DNA of 64,000 bases, taken from Mycolicibacterium tusciae (GTDB lineage: Bacteria > Actinomycetota > Actinomycetes > Mycobacteriales > Mycobacteriaceae). Below the pieces are notes generated by a model. That model ran no database searches, was not told the DNA's origin, and was given only the letters and a program-made list of their open reading frames with translations. Position numbers and translations under genes: made by a program. The number at the start of each line of letters is the position of its first letter. Within the stretch, counting starts at the first letter, position 1. Below are positions 6,228-17,160 of this stretch, in pieces. Location: assembly GCF_002086795.1 (NCBI RefSeq), contig NZ_MVIM01000022.1, positions 1-64,000 on the forward strand. Direction: 5' to 3'.

Positions 6228-9191
6228 TCACCCACCAGCGATCTCGGCGCGCACCGCGACGGTCAACCGCTTGTACCGATTCGTATCGGTGTCCAGATAC
6301 CAGGCGTTACGGGACGGCTTGGGGATTCCGGCTTCGCGCAGCGGACTCAACACCGGCCGGAACGATGCGCTGAGCGACATCTCGGGCACCACGTGTACGA
6401 CGTCGGGCGCATTGCCGACCGGCAGATCGGCGAACGCTTCTGACAGATCCGCCGACGGAATGGTCCCGCCCGGCCGCAGCGCCAGCGCCGTCACGGCGAG
6501 GCAGTGGCCGTCGGTCTCCACCCCGTAGGTGACCGCCAGGTCCACCGCGTCGAGGCGGCTGACGGCGTCGTTCACCGTCGAGGCGTAGACGACACCGCGC
6601 AGCGTGTGGATCAGCTGACCGCGGCTTTCGACGAGCCAGTAGTCGCCGTCATCGTCGCGTCGGAACAGGTATTCGCTGGACACCCACGTGTCCGCGGGTG
6701 CGAACACCCCGCGCTTGACCGACGCCGTCGGGTCGATCGGACCCCGCGGACGGGCAAGCAGCACCCCCACCTCGTTGACCTCTGCGCGACGGACGAATCC
6801 GCGCTCGTCCTCGAGGATCAGGTCATCGTCGGGGTCGTAGGCGGCCAGGGCGATCTCGCCACTGCCCGGCAGCGGCCTCCCCTTGCTGCCGACCTTGGCG
6901 CCGGACACGTTCGCCAAGACGGCCTGCCCGTCCGAGGTCGCGAAGAACTCCACGATCTGGGCGGGTTCGAATACGTCGGTCACCCGCTTCCACAGGCCGG
7001 TCGGCATGCCGGAGCCGATGAACAACCGGACCGGGTGGCTGCCGGTGAGCGAGAATGACGGGTCGTCGATGACGTCGCGCAGCATTGCCCAGGTGTAGGA
7101 GACGACGGTGACGCCGTACTGGCGGATCTCCTGAAGGAATCGGTCTGGACGCAGACCCCGAGACAGTGCGATGCGGGATCCGCCTACCACCGCGCCCCCG
7201 AGCGCGACCAGCAGTCCGGATTGATGGTGCAGCGGGGTCAGGCAGTACACCGTGTCGCCGCGTCCGAGGTTCGCCGCCGACGCGGTGCCGATCGCCGACA
7301 GTGCCCAGCGGTAATTGGTGATCTGCCGCGCGACGAATTCGCCGCCGATCGAGCTGAACCCGATGAACGCCAGGTCCCGCGCGAGTCCCGGATTCGGCCG
7401 GTACCAGCCGGGCAGATCGACCGCGTCGGGATCGATCTTCTCCATGTCGATGACGTCGGCGTCTTCGGGTAGATCCAGGTCGCGCACCTCACCGCCGCCC
7501 AGCACCAGCACGCGCATGTCGAGCCTTTGCGCGGCCTCGAGGTTGCCGGGGTCGGTGATGATTTCGGACACCGAACCCAACCGGGCGGCGGTCGGCAGGT
7601 CGGCGTCGGGCGGCATCAGCACCGCTACCGCGCCCAGGCGCGAAAGCGCGGCGATCGCGACCAGCGCGCTCGGCCGAGTCTCCATCAGCACGCCGACGTG
7701 TACACCCTGCCGAACTCCCACCCCGATCAGACCGCGGACCACATTGTTGATGCGGCGATCGACCGCCTCGTACGTGTGAACCCGGCCGTCGAACAGCAAC
7801 GCCTCGCCGTTGGGGAGGTCGCGGGCCTGTTCGGACATGATGCGGCCCAACGAGATTCGGGTGTGCTCGTTGATCTGACCCAACCGAGCTAGGCGGGGCA
7901 GGGTGCGATACGTCTCGACAGCTATGGCGCGCGCTGACTTGTTGGCCGCAACCAGCGCGTCGGCGGCCGACCGGGCCACGCTGAACGCCATTTCCGTCGC
8001 GGCATTCGCGCCGTGCGCCACCCGCGAGCTCAGCGAGACACCAGTTTCACTGTGCTCCTCAGGCTGCAACGCCATTGGCGTCACACCCTCGGGCATATCC
8101 CCGGCACTGTCGATCCACTTGACCCACTGAGCGACCGCGGGCCAGGTCTGCGTCGACGCCTTGGAACCGACAACAAGCCCGAAATGTCCTGCACGGATGA
8201 GGAATTCGTAGACATCCGCCTTCGGGGCCGCGCGCTTGATCCCGCGCACCGACGCCGGCTGACCGATGTCGTCGACCTCACCGATGACGGCCAGCACCGG
8301 GCAGTCGATGTCGGACAGGGTGACCAGGTCACCATGGATCGAGAAGCCGCCGCTCATCATGCGGTTGTGGGCGATGAACTGTTTGAGCAGTTCCGCGATG
8401 GCCGGCCCGGACCAGGCGATCCAGCCTTCGGATTGCAGGAATCGCCGCTGTTGTTCGCGGGGCAGCAGCGCCTCGCGGTCGTGCAACTGACGGAGGAAGT
8501 CGATACGGGACTGCGCGGTCTTGATGGGGTCGAGCATCTGGAAACCGGTGCGGGCGAGCCAGCCCGGGATATCCATGCGGCTGAAGACATGGTCGGCCAT
8601 GAAGTCCGCGGCGGCGGGCGCCAGGCTGGCCGGCAGGTTCATCGGCAGCGCGGCGAGGGTGTCCACCGGTGAGCCGAAAGCGACGATGCTGGCGAGGTCC
8701 TTGGACCGCCGGTAGGCGGCCGTCTGGTAGGCGAACATGCCGCCCTGGGAGTAGCCGGTCAGGTGGACGTCACGACCGGTCACCTCTTTGACGGCGTCGA
8801 TGGCCTCGCTCAGCGCGACGACGTGGTCGGCCAGGTTGCGGTCCATCCCACCCTCGACCTTGTCGGGCGATCCGAAGTCGATGACCCACGGGTCGATGCC
8901 CGCCTTGTGCAGGATGCCGACGGCGCCTTCATCGCGGGTGACGTCCCACATATCGGCCGACATCATCATGGGGTGCACCATCAGCACGGGCGGCCCGGGT
9001 TGCTTTGCTCCCGGCCTGGCGTCCGGTGGGAAATACCGCCGCAGCCGGTACATGGGCACGCTCTGGATGATCTGAAACGGCGACGGCACGGCTCCGGTCT
9101 CCAGGCCGCCGTAACGCAGGACTTCCAACCCGTTTTGCGCGGTCGCGACCAGTCGTTCCACTGGTCGGGTCAATCCGGACAGGTCCACCAA
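6228..9191 (-). CDS. fused alpha/beta-hydrolase (PhaC/lipase-like) and acyl-CoA synthetase-like protein (Rv1683 type)
   Basis: A two-domain protein of about 987 aa. Residues 1-380 form an alpha/beta hydrolase related to PHA synthase and lipases, with nucleophile box GYSQGG (Ser about 148) and VHPMMMSADMWD near the oxyanion hole. From about 440 on it is an ANL (FadD/FATP-like) synthetase domain, but motifs are degraded: the usual Thr/Ser/Gly-rich phosphate loop reads FSSIGGE and the GD of the core motif reads SSE. The TTG at 9191 follows AGGGGAG by 6 nt and gives near the length I recall for Rv1683 (999 aa); extending upstream runs antisense through the ABC-F promoter. A role in triacylglycerol turnover is suggested for the family; here activity of the second domain is doubtful. 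Confidence 0.85.
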   Translation of the reverse strand: MVDLSGLTRPVERLVATAQNGLEVLRYGGLETGAVPSPFQIIQSVPMYRLRRYFPPDARPGAKQPGPPVLMVHPMMMSADMWDVTRDEGAVGILHKAGIDPWVIDFGSPDKVEGGMDRNLADHVVALSEAIDAVKEVTGRDVHLTGYSQGGMFAYQTAAYRRSKDLASIVAFGSPVDTLAALPMNLPASLAPAAADFMADHVFSRMDIPGWLARTGFQMLDPIKTAQSRIDFLRQLHDREALLPREQQRRFLQSEGWIAWSGPAIAELLKQFIAHNRMMSGGFSIHGDLVTLSDIDCPVLAVIGEVDDIGQPASVRGIKRAAPKADVYEFLIRAGHFGLVVGSKASTQTWPAVAQWVKWIDSAGDMPEGVTPMALQPEEHSETGVSLSSRVAHGANAATEMAFSVARSAADALVAANKSARAIAVETYRTLPRLARLGQINEHTRISLGRIMSEQARDLPNGEALLFDGRVHTYEAVDRRINNVVRGLIGVGVRQGVHVGVLMETRPSALVAIAALSRLGAVAVLMPPDADLPTAARLGSVSEIITDPGNLEAAQRLDMRVLVLGGGEVRDLDLPEDADVIDMEKIDPDAVDLPGWYRPNPGLARDLAFIGFSSIGGEFVARQITNYRWALSAIGTASAANLGRGDTVYCLTPLHHQSGLLVALGGAVVGGSRIALSRGLRPDRFLQEIRQYGVTVVSYTWAMLRDVIDDPSFSLTGSHPVRLFIGSGMPTGLWKRVTDVFEPAQIVEFFATSDGQAVLANVSGAKVGSKGRPLPGSGEIALAAYDPDDDLILEDERGFVRRAEVNEVGVLLARPRGPIDPTASVKRGVFAPADTWVSSEYLFRRDDDGDYWLVESRGQLIHTLRGVVYASTVNDAVSRLDAVDLAVTYGVETDGHCLAVTALALRPGGTIPSADLSEAFADLPVGNAPDVVHVVPEMSLSASFRPVLSPLREAGIPKPSRNAWYLDTDTNRYKRLTVAVRAEIAGG

Positions 9192-9313
9192 CGCACGCTC
9201 CCCTAGCTCGCCAATCCCCCGACTGCTGCCATGATCATGGCATAGCGCGAGTTGATGACCGTCAGGTTCGACGGTTGCCCTCGCGCGACGGCTTCGGCGC
9301 ACAGCGGGCCACC

Positions 9314-9319
9314 TATCAT
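9314..9319 (+). promoter_or_regulatory. -10 box, leaderless-type, for the ABC-F gene
   Basis: TATCAT lies 8 nt before the ATG at 9328, so transcription would begin at or next to the start codon. No Shine-Dalgarno sequence is visible. Confidence 0.5.
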
Positions 9320-9327
9320 CGGGCGCG

Positions 9328-11076
9328 ATGGCGAATCTGATCAATGTGGAACGCGCGAGCGTCGGGTACGGCACCCGCACGCTGCTCGACGCCGTCAGCC
9401 TCGGAGTCGACGAGGGCGACGCGATCGGGGTCGTGGGACGAAACGGCGACGGCAAGTCGACGCTGCTGCAGGTGCTGACGGGCACCCGCGCGCCCGACTC
9501 CGGCCGGGTGACCCACACCTCCGGGCTGTCGGTGGGCTACCTGCGCCAGAGCGACGACTTCAGCGGCGCGACCATCAGGGACGTGATCGTCGGCGGCCGG
9601 CCCGACCATGTCTGGGCCGCCGAATCTCGCACCCGCGACGTCGTGTCCCATCTGCTCACGGACGTCGACCTGGACCGCGAGGTCGGCGGGCTGTCCGGCG
9701 GTGAGCGGCGACGGGTCACGCTGGCGGCCGAACTCATCGCCGGCCATGACGTCATCGTGCTCGATGAGCCGACGAACCATCTGGACGTCGAGGTCATCGG
9801 TTGGCTGGCGGATCACCTGAAGGCGCGCCGCGCCAAGGCGTTGGTGGTGGTGAGCCACGACCGGTGGTTCCTCGACGCGGTGTGCACCAAGACGTGGGAG
9901 GTGCACGACGGCACCGTCGACGCCTATGACGGCGGATACGCGGCGTATGTCCTGGCCCGCGCCGAGCGTGCGCGGTTGGCGGCCGGGGTCGAGGCGCGCC
10001 GCCAGAATCTGATGCGCAAGGAGCTGGCGTGGCTGCGGCGTGGACCGCCGGCGCGGACGTCGAAGCCGAAATTCCGCATCCAGGCGGCCAACGACCTCAT
10101 CGCGAACGAACCGGAGCCGCGGGATTCCCTTGCCCTGCAACGCTTCGCGACGGCCAGACTGGGTAAGGACGTCTTCGATCTGCACCGTGTGCGCCTCGAG
10201 GCCGGCGACAAAGTGATCCTCGACAAGCTGGACTGGTCCATCGGGCCTGGTGCTCGCATCGGTCTCGTCGGCGTGAACGGCACCGGTAAGACGACCGTGC
10301 TGAAGCTCTTGGCCGGCGAGCTCACCCCCACCGCCGGAACCTTCAAGCAGGGAAAGACACTCAAGATCGGCTACCTGAGTCAGGCTCTGATCGAGTTGGA
10401 CCCCACCGATCGCGTGCTCGATGCGGTCGAAAGGTCCCGCCGTTCTGCGGAACTGGCGGGTGGCCGCGAGGTCAGTGCGTCGTCACTGCTCGAGGACTTC
10501 GGGTTCACCGGGGACAAGTTGACGACACGGTTGGGGGACCTGTCGGGCGGTGAGCGGCGGCGGTTCCAGTTCCTGCGGTTGCTGCTCGACGAACCCAACG
10601 TGCTGCTGCTCGACGAGCCGACCAACGATTTGGACATCGACACCCTGACCGTGATCGAGGACTATCTCGACGGCTGGCCGGGGACGCTGATCGTCGTGAC
10701 GCACGATAGGTACTTTCTCGAGCGGGTCTCCGATGTCACGTACGCGCTGACCGGCGGTGGGCGGTGTGATCTGCTGCCCGGCGGTGTCGAGCAGTACCTC
10801 GTGGAGCGGGCGGCCGCGGTATCCCCCGAACCGGTGCGCGCCGAACCGCAGCGAAATGAATCGGCGTCGGCGCGGGAACGGCGGGCGGGCAAGGAGATGG
10901 CGCGCATCGAGGGTCAACTCGCCAAGCTCGACGAGCGGATCGTCGCGGTGCACGAATCGATGGCCGAGGCGGCCGCCGATCACGTGCGGGCGGGTGAACT
11001 CAATGCCGAGTTGCAGGAAATGCTGGCGCGCAAGGAATCTCTCGAAGAGGCTTGGCTGGCCGCCGCCGACGACTAA
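9328..11076 (+). CDS. ABC-F family ATPase (ribosome-associated, macrolide-resistance-like)
   Basis: A soluble 582-aa protein with two ABC domains and no membrane segment. Walker A motifs are GRNGDGKST and GVNGTGKTT, signatures LSGGERRR in both halves, and Walker B VLDEPTNHLD and LLDEPTNDLD, which are ABC-F hallmarks. The inter-domain linker is at about residues 220-290 and the C-terminal 70 residues are a charged helical extension. ABC-F proteins act in the ribosomal E site in antibiotic protection or translation. From memory M. tuberculosis has this gene split (Rv1667c/Rv1668c); here it is intact. Its end overlaps argH by 4 bp, convergently. Confidence 0.9.
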   Translation: MANLINVERASVGYGTRTLLDAVSLGVDEGDAIGVVGRNGDGKSTLLQVLTGTRAPDSGRVTHTSGLSVGYLRQSDDFSGATIRDVIVGGRPDHVWAAESRTRDVVSHLLTDVDLDREVGGLSGGERRRVTLAAELIAGHDVIVLDEPTNHLDVEVIGWLADHLKARRAKALVVVSHDRWFLDAVCTKTWEVHDGTVDAYDGGYAAYVLARAERARLAAGVEARRQNLMRKELAWLRRGPPARTSKPKFRIQAANDLIANEPEPRDSLALQRFATARLGKDVFDLHRVRLEAGDKVILDKLDWSIGPGARIGLVGVNGTGKTTVLKLLAGELTPTAGTFKQGKTLKIGYLSQALIELDPTDRVLDAVERSRRSAELAGGREVSASSLLEDFGFTGDKLTTRLGDLSGGERRRFQFLRLLLDEPNVLLLDEPTNDLDIDTLTVIEDYLDGWPGTLIVVTHDRYFLERVSDVTYALTGGGRCDLLPGGVEQYLVERAAAVSPEPVRAEPQRNESASARERRAGKEMARIEGQLAKLDERIVAVHESMAEAAADHVRAGELNAELQEMLARKESLEEAWLAAADD

Positions 11077-12485
11077 CGCCGCAGCCGCAGCCGCAGCCGG
11101 TCGCTGGTCGCGCGGACGGCACCGAGCTGTTTGGCGACCTGGATGGGCGCGGTACCTCCCCTGGCGTCCCGGGAATTCACCGACCCGTCGATGGTGAGCA
11201 CCTCACGAACCCGAGGCGTCAGCTCCGGGTGAATGCCCGTCAGCTCGGCGTCCTCGAGATCCTCGAGGCCGACGCCGCGAGCTTCGGCGGCACGCACCGC
11301 GGCGCCTGCGGCCTCGTGCGCAACCCGGAACGGCACTCCCCGCTGCACCAGCCATTCGGCAACGTCGGTGGCCAGCGTGTAGCCGAGCGGGGCCAGTTCG
11401 GCCATCCGGTCGACGTCGAACCGCAGCGTCGCGACCAGGCCCGCCATCGCAGGCAACAGCAGCTCGAGTTGGAGAACGGAGTCGAACACCGGCTCCTTGT
11501 CCTCCTGCAGGTCCCGGTTGTACGCCAGCGGCTGCGCCTTCAGCGTCGCCAACAGCCCGGTGAGGTTGCCGATCAGGCGGCCTGATTTTCCGCGGGCCAG
11601 CTCTGCGATGTCGGGGTTCTTCTTCTGGGGCATGATCGAGCTGCCGGTGGACCAGGAGTCATGCAGCGTGACGTAACCGAATTCGGTTGTGCTCCAAAGG
11701 ATGATGTCCTCAGCGAGGCGGGACAGGTCGACGGCGATCATCGAGAACACGAATGCCGCCTCGGCGGCGAAATCACGCGACGCCGTGGCGTCGACCGAAT
11801 TGTCGGCCGCAGCGTCGAAGCCGAGTTCCTCGGCGATCGCGTCGGGATCCAGCCCGAGCGACGATCCGGCCAGGGCGCCGGATCCGTACGGCGACACTGC
11901 GGCTCGCTTGTCGAAGTCGGCGATGCGGTCGACGTCGCGCAGCAGCGGATGCGCGTGCGCGAGCAGATGATGCGCCAACAGAATCGGCTGCGCCGACTGC
12001 AGATGCGTCTTTCCCGGCATGATCGCCGTGGGATGCGCCGCGGCCTGAGTCGCCAGCGCGGAGACCACCTCGAGTGCCCCGTCGGCGACGCGCCTGACGG
12101 CGTCGCGCAGCCACATCCGGAACTGGGTGGCCACCTGATCGTTTCGCGACCGTCCCGCGCGCAGCCGTCCGCCCAGGTCCTCGCCGACCCGGTCGATCAG
12201 ACCACGCTCCAGGGCACCGTGGACGTCTTCGTCGGTCACCAGCGGTCCGAAGCTGCCGTCCGCGACATCGGAGGCCAGGTTGTCCAGGCCGACCAGCAGG
12301 CCGTCGCGCTGCTCCTCGGTCAGCAGCCCGGCCCGGTAGAGCACCCGCGCATGCGCCTTCGAAGCCGCGATGTCATAGGGCGCCAGCACCCAGTCGAAGT
12401 GCGTCGACTTGCTCAGCGCCGCAAGGGCGTCCGATGGACCGTCGGCGAACCGGCCGCCCCACAGTGAGCCCTCGTTGGTGCTCAT
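11073..12485 (-). CDS. argH: argininosuccinate lyase
   Basis: Cleaves argininosuccinate to arginine and fumarate, the last step of arginine synthesis. The 470-aa protein carries the fumarase/aspartase superfamily signature GSSIMPQKKNPD containing the mobile-loop catalytic Ser, plus AGRSRNDQV and the GKTHLQ(S)AQP active-site segment. It is the final gene of the argCJBDFRGH operon, starting 2 bp after argG. The last residues are an alternating Arg-Leu tail encoded by CGCAGC repeats. Confidence 0.96.
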   Translation of the reverse strand: MSTNEGSLWGGRFADGPSDALAALSKSTHFDWVLAPYDIAASKAHARVLYRAGLLTEEQRDGLLVGLDNLASDVADGSFGPLVTDEDVHGALERGLIDRVGEDLGGRLRAGRSRNDQVATQFRMWLRDAVRRVADGALEVVSALATQAAAHPTAIMPGKTHLQSAQPILLAHHLLAHAHPLLRDVDRIADFDKRAAVSPYGSGALAGSSLGLDPDAIAEELGFDAAADNSVDATASRDFAAEAAFVFSMIAVDLSRLAEDIILWSTTEFGYVTLHDSWSTGSSIMPQKKNPDIAELARGKSGRLIGNLTGLLATLKAQPLAYNRDLQEDKEPVFDSVLQLELLLPAMAGLVATLRFDVDRMAELAPLGYTLATDVAEWLVQRGVPFRVAHEAAGAAVRAAEARGVGLEDLEDAELTGIHPELTPRVREVLTIDGSVNSRDARGGTAPIQVAKQLGAVRATSDRLRLRLRR

Positions 12486-12487
12486 GC

Positions 12488-13702
<1,215 letters not shown>

Positions 13703-13704
13703 AC

Positions 13705-14196
13705 CTAATCTCCTCTGTGTTGAATGCTTTCGAGTTTCGCCGCGAGTTCGGCACCGGTCATCGGCTCACGTGCGATCACCAAGATGGTGTCGTCGCCGGC
13801 CACTGTGCCCACAACGTACGGCAGCGCAGCGCGATCCATCGCGCTGGCAAGGTAGTGCGCGGCTCCCGGCGGTGTTCGCAGCACCGCGAGGTTGGCGCTG
13901 GCATCCGTGGAAACCAGCAGATCGGCAAGCAGTCGCGACATTCGTTCGGTGCCACCGGAGACGCCGCGAACCGGGCTGCCGTCCTCGGGCACGACGTACA
14001 CCCCGACACCACCGTCGGCGCCGCGCAGCTTGACCGCACCGAGTTCCTCCAGGTCCCGCGACAGCGTCGCCTGGGTGACGTCGATCCCCTCGTCGGCGAG
14101 TATCGTCGCCAGCTCACTCTGGCTGTGGATCGACTGCGACGACAGGATCGACACGATGCGAGCCTGCCGACCTGCGCGGGTAGCCGCGGAAGTCAC
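13705..14196 (-). CDS. argR: arginine repressor ArgR
   Basis: The arginine-responsive hexameric repressor/activator of the arg genes. It has an N-terminal winged helix (ARIVSILSSQSIHSQSELATIL, then VTQATLSRDLEELGAVK) and a C-terminal oligomerisation and arginine-binding domain with the GTVAGDDTILVI motif. The GTG at 14196 overlaps the argF stop as GTGA and gives 163 aa, close to the M. tuberculosis protein. Its likely target is the tandem TGCAT box array at the argC start (19414-19437). Encoding it inside the operon gives autoregulation. Confidence 0.93.
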   Translation of the reverse strand: MTSAATRAGRQARIVSILSSQSIHSQSELATILADEGIDVTQATLSRDLEELGAVKLRGADGGVGVYVVPEDGSPVRGVSGGTERMSRLLADLLVSTDASANLAVLRTPPGAAHYLASAMDRAALPYVVGTVAGDDTILVIAREPMTGAELAAKLESIQHRGD

Positions 14197-15116
14197 GACC
14201 GCTCCATCAACCACACCAGCAGGGCCTTCTGGGCGTGCAGCCGGTTCTCGGCTTCATCCCAAACCGCGCTGTGCACGCCGTCGATCACGTCATCGGTGAT
14301 CTCGTCTCCCCGGTGCGCCGGAAGGCAGTGCAGAACAATCACATTCGGCTGCGCACGTTCGACGAGACCGGTGTTTATCTGGAAGGGTCGAAACGGTCCC
14401 ACCCGGTCCAGGCCGTCGTTCTCCTGACCCATCGACGTCCACGTGTCGGTGACGAGCACGTCGGCACCGTCGGCGGCGGCTTCCGGATCGGCCGTCACCG
14501 TCACCGAGGCGCCGGTATCGACGGCCCGTTCGTTGGCCGCCGTGACAAATCGCGGGTCCGGCTCGAAACCGGATGGAGCGGCGACGGTGACATGGACGCC
14601 TGCGGTGACCCCGCCCAGCATCAACGAGTGAGCCATGTTGTTGGCACCGTCGCCGAGATAGGTCAGCCGCAATCCGTTGAGGGTGCCCACGCGTTCGTCG
14701 AGCGTCTGTAGATCGGCAAGCACCTGGCAGGGATGAAACTCGTCGGACAGCGCATTGACTATCGGCACGGTCGCCCCAGAAGCCATGGCGGTCAACCGAT
14801 CCTGTCCAAACGTGCGCCAGACGATCGCCTCGACGTACCGTGACAGGACCCGGCCGGTGTCCTCCAGTGTCTCGTCGCGACCGAGCTGCGTGCTGCGGCC
14901 GTCCACCACCACCGCGTGACCGCCGAGTTGAGCGATGCCCATCTCGAACGAGAACCGCGTGCGCGTCGAGTTCTTGTCGAAGATCACCGCGACGCCGCGC
15001 GGACCGTCGAGCGGGCGGCGGCTGAATGGCGCCTTCTTCAGCTCCGCAGCCAGCGCCAGCACCTCGGCCTGCTCGTCGGGTGTGAGGTCATCGTCGCGAA
15101 GGAAGTGGCGGATCAT
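14193..15116 (-). CDS. argF: ornithine carbamoyltransferase
   Basis: Makes citrulline from ornithine and carbamoyl phosphate. The 307-aa protein contains the carbamoyl-phosphate motif STRTR(F), the FHPCQ segment and the ornithine-side HCLPAHRG. The ATG at 15116 overlaps the argD stop as ATGA, and this start gives exactly the length I recall for mycobacterial ArgF. An in-frame upstream codon at 15125 is less likely. Confidence 0.95.
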   Translation of the reverse strand: MIRHFLRDDDLTPDEQAEVLALAAELKKAPFSRRPLDGPRGVAVIFDKNSTRTRFSFEMGIAQLGGHAVVVDGRSTQLGRDETLEDTGRVLSRYVEAIVWRTFGQDRLTAMASGATVPIVNALSDEFHPCQVLADLQTLDERVGTLNGLRLTYLGDGANNMAHSLMLGGVTAGVHVTVAAPSGFEPDPRFVTAANERAVDTGASVTVTADPEAAADGADVLVTDTWTSMGQENDGLDRVGPFRPFQINTGLVERAQPNVIVLHCLPAHRGDEITDDVIDGVHSAVWDEAENRLHAQKALLVWLMERS

Positions 15117-16291
15117 TGCGCACACCCCGCGACTGTGTCGAGCACACCGGGAAGCGCACCGAGGAAGTCGTCGACCTGCGCATCGGTGAGGATCAGCGGT
15201 GGGACGAGACGAATCACGTTCGCGGCGGGGGCGTTGACGAGGAACCCGGCCTCCCGTGCCGCAACCTCGACCGGCTTGGCCACATCGGAGGTGAGGACGA
15301 CGCCGAGCATGAGCCCGCGACCGCGCACGTGGTCGACGGCCGGATGACCCAGCGACTCGATTCCGTGGTGCAGCGACTTCCCGAGAACGCCTGAGCGCCC
15401 GACAAGGTCGTCGTCGGCCAGCACCCGCAACACCGCGAGTGCCGCCGCCGTGCAGACCGGATTGCCGCCGAACGTGCTGCCGTGCATGCCCGCGGTCAGC
15501 AGCCCGGCGGCCTCACCGGTCGCGATGCAGGCACCGATCGGCAGTCCACCACCGAGACCCTTCGCGAGCGTGACGACGTCGGGCGTGATGCCGTCGTGCT
15601 GATGCGCGAAAAACGCTCCGGTGCGGCCCATTCCGGTCTGCACCTCGTCGAGCACCAGCAATGCGCCGTGTGCGGCGGTGATCTCGCGGGCCGCCACCAG
15701 GTATCCGGCGGGTGGAGTCACGACGCCGCCCTCGCCCATGATCGGCTCGAGGAACACTGCCGCCGTCTGGTCGTCGACCGCGGCGTCGAGCGCTTCGACG
15801 TCGCCGTACGGCACATGGGTGACGTCGCCGGGCAGCGGAGCGAACGGCTTCTGCTTCGACGGCTGGCCGGTCAAAGCCAGTGATCCCATCGTCCGGCCAT
15901 GGAACGCGCCCTGTGCGGCAACGAGTTTCGTGCGTCCGGTGAGCCGCGAGATCTTGAACGCAACCTCGTTGGCCTCCGCGCCCGAGTTGCAGAAGAACAC
16001 CCGCGCATCGTCGACGCCCAGCAGACCGACCAGCGCTTCGGCCAGTGCGATGCCGGGCTCGGTGGCATAGAGATTCGACGTGTGCCCCAGCGTGTTGAGC
16101 TGGCGGGTGACGGCCTCGATGACAGCGGGATGCCGATGACCGAGGATGTTGACCGCGATACCGCCCACCAGATCGAGATACGACTTGCCGTCCGCGTCGG
16201 TCACCACGGCACCGTCTCCGCTGACCAAAGCCAGCGGCGGCGTTCCGTAGTTGTCCATCATCACGGCTTCCCAGCGCTGCGCGAGGGTCAT
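15113..16291 (-). CDS. argD: acetylornithine aminotransferase
   Basis: A PLP-dependent class III aminotransferase that makes N-acetylornithine from N-acetylglutamate semialdehyde. It has the cofactor-binding FFCNSGAEANE, the LVLDEVQTGMGRTG segment and the Schiff-base lysine in VTLAKGLGGGLPIGA. The length of 392 aa is normal. It overlaps argB upstream and argF downstream, both as 4-nt ATGA junctions. Confidence 0.95.
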   Translation of the reverse strand: MTLAQRWEAVMMDNYGTPPLALVSGDGAVVTDADGKSYLDLVGGIAVNILGHRHPAVIEAVTRQLNTLGHTSNLYATEPGIALAEALVGLLGVDDARVFFCNSGAEANEVAFKISRLTGRTKLVAAQGAFHGRTMGSLALTGQPSKQKPFAPLPGDVTHVPYGDVEALDAAVDDQTAAVFLEPIMGEGGVVTPPAGYLVAAREITAAHGALLVLDEVQTGMGRTGAFFAHQHDGITPDVVTLAKGLGGGLPIGACIATGEAAGLLTAGMHGSTFGGNPVCTAAALAVLRVLADDDLVGRSGVLGKSLHHGIESLGHPAVDHVRGRGLMLGVVLTSDVAKPVEVAAREAGFLVNAPAANVIRLVPPLILTDAQVDDFLGALPGVLDTVAGCAQ

Positions 16292-17160
16292 GCGCTCACC
16301 ACCTTGGTCCCCGTCCCCTCATCGGTGAACAGCTCAGCCAGCACACAGTGCTCGACGCGGCCGTCGATGACGTGTGCGCTCGGCACGCCTCCCGATACGG
16401 CACGTAGGCAGGCCTCGATCTTGGGCACCATGCCGGTTTCCAGTTTGGGTAGCAGCTGAGTCAATGCGGCCGTGTCGATCTCGCTTACCAGCGAACCTCG
16501 ATCGGGCCAGTCGGTGTAGAGGCCCTCCACGTCGGTGAGCATCACCAGCTTCTCAGCTCCCAGGGCCTCCGCCAGCGCGGCCGCCGCGGTGTCGGCGTTG
16601 ATGTTGTGCACCACACCTTCGGCGTCGGGTGCGATAGTCGAGACCACCGGGATGCGCCCTGCGTCGATGAGATCGAGCAGCGAATCCGCGTCCACCTTTT
16701 CGACGTCACCGACGAGGCCGATGTCGGTCGCCACCCCATCGACGGTCACGTCGCGCCGCACTGCGGTGAAAAGGTGCGCGTCTTCGCCTGTCACGCCCAC
16801 GGCGTACGGACCGTGTGCATTGATCAGGTTCACCAGTTCGCGGCCGACCTGTCCGAAAAGCACCATCCGGGCCACGTCGAGCACCTCGGGTGTGGTGACG
16901 CGGAAGCCGCCCTTGAAATCACCTGCGATACCGAGCTTTTTGAGCATCGCACTGATCTGCGGGCCGCCGCCGTGGACGACGACGGGGTGGATGCCGCAGT
17001 TGCGCAGGAAGACCATGTCGGCGGCGAACGCGGTCTTGAGGGTGTCGTCGGTCATCGCGTTGCCGCCGTACTTCACCACGACGATCTTGTCGTGCAACTG
17101 CTTGAGCCACGGCAGGGCGGCGGCGAGTATCTGCGCCTTGACCGGCGTCGCGAGTGTCAT
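16288..17160 (-). CDS. argB: acetylglutamate kinase
   Basis: Phosphorylates N-acetylglutamate, the arginine-inhibited step of the pathway. The 290-aa protein has the N-terminal IVVKYGGNAM, the substrate loop VHGGGPQIS and the Asp/Lys residues of the amino-acid kinase fold near VDGVATDIGLVGDV. The N-terminal helix before the core (QILAAALPWLKQLHD) is the type linked to hexameric, arginine-sensitive enzymes. It is coupled to argJ and argD by 4-nt overlaps. Confidence 0.95.
   Translation of the reverse strand: MTLATPVKAQILAAALPWLKQLHDKIVVVKYGGNAMTDDTLKTAFAADMVFLRNCGIHPVVVHGGGPQISAMLKKLGIAGDFKGGFRVTTPEVLDVARMVLFGQVGRELVNLINAHGPYAVGVTGEDAHLFTAVRRDVTVDGVATDIGLVGDVEKVDADSLLDLIDAGRIPVVSTIAPDAEGVVHNINADTAAAALAEALGAEKLVMLTDVEGLYTDWPDRGSLVSEIDTAALTQLLPKLETGMVPKIEACLRAVSGGVPSAHVIDGRVEHCVLAELFTDEGTGTKVVSA

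Noticed and set aside
11077..11100. CGCAGC tandem repeat as a regulatory or satellite repeat
   Set aside because: It encodes the Arg-Leu tail of ArgH in frame; ordinary low-complexity codons.
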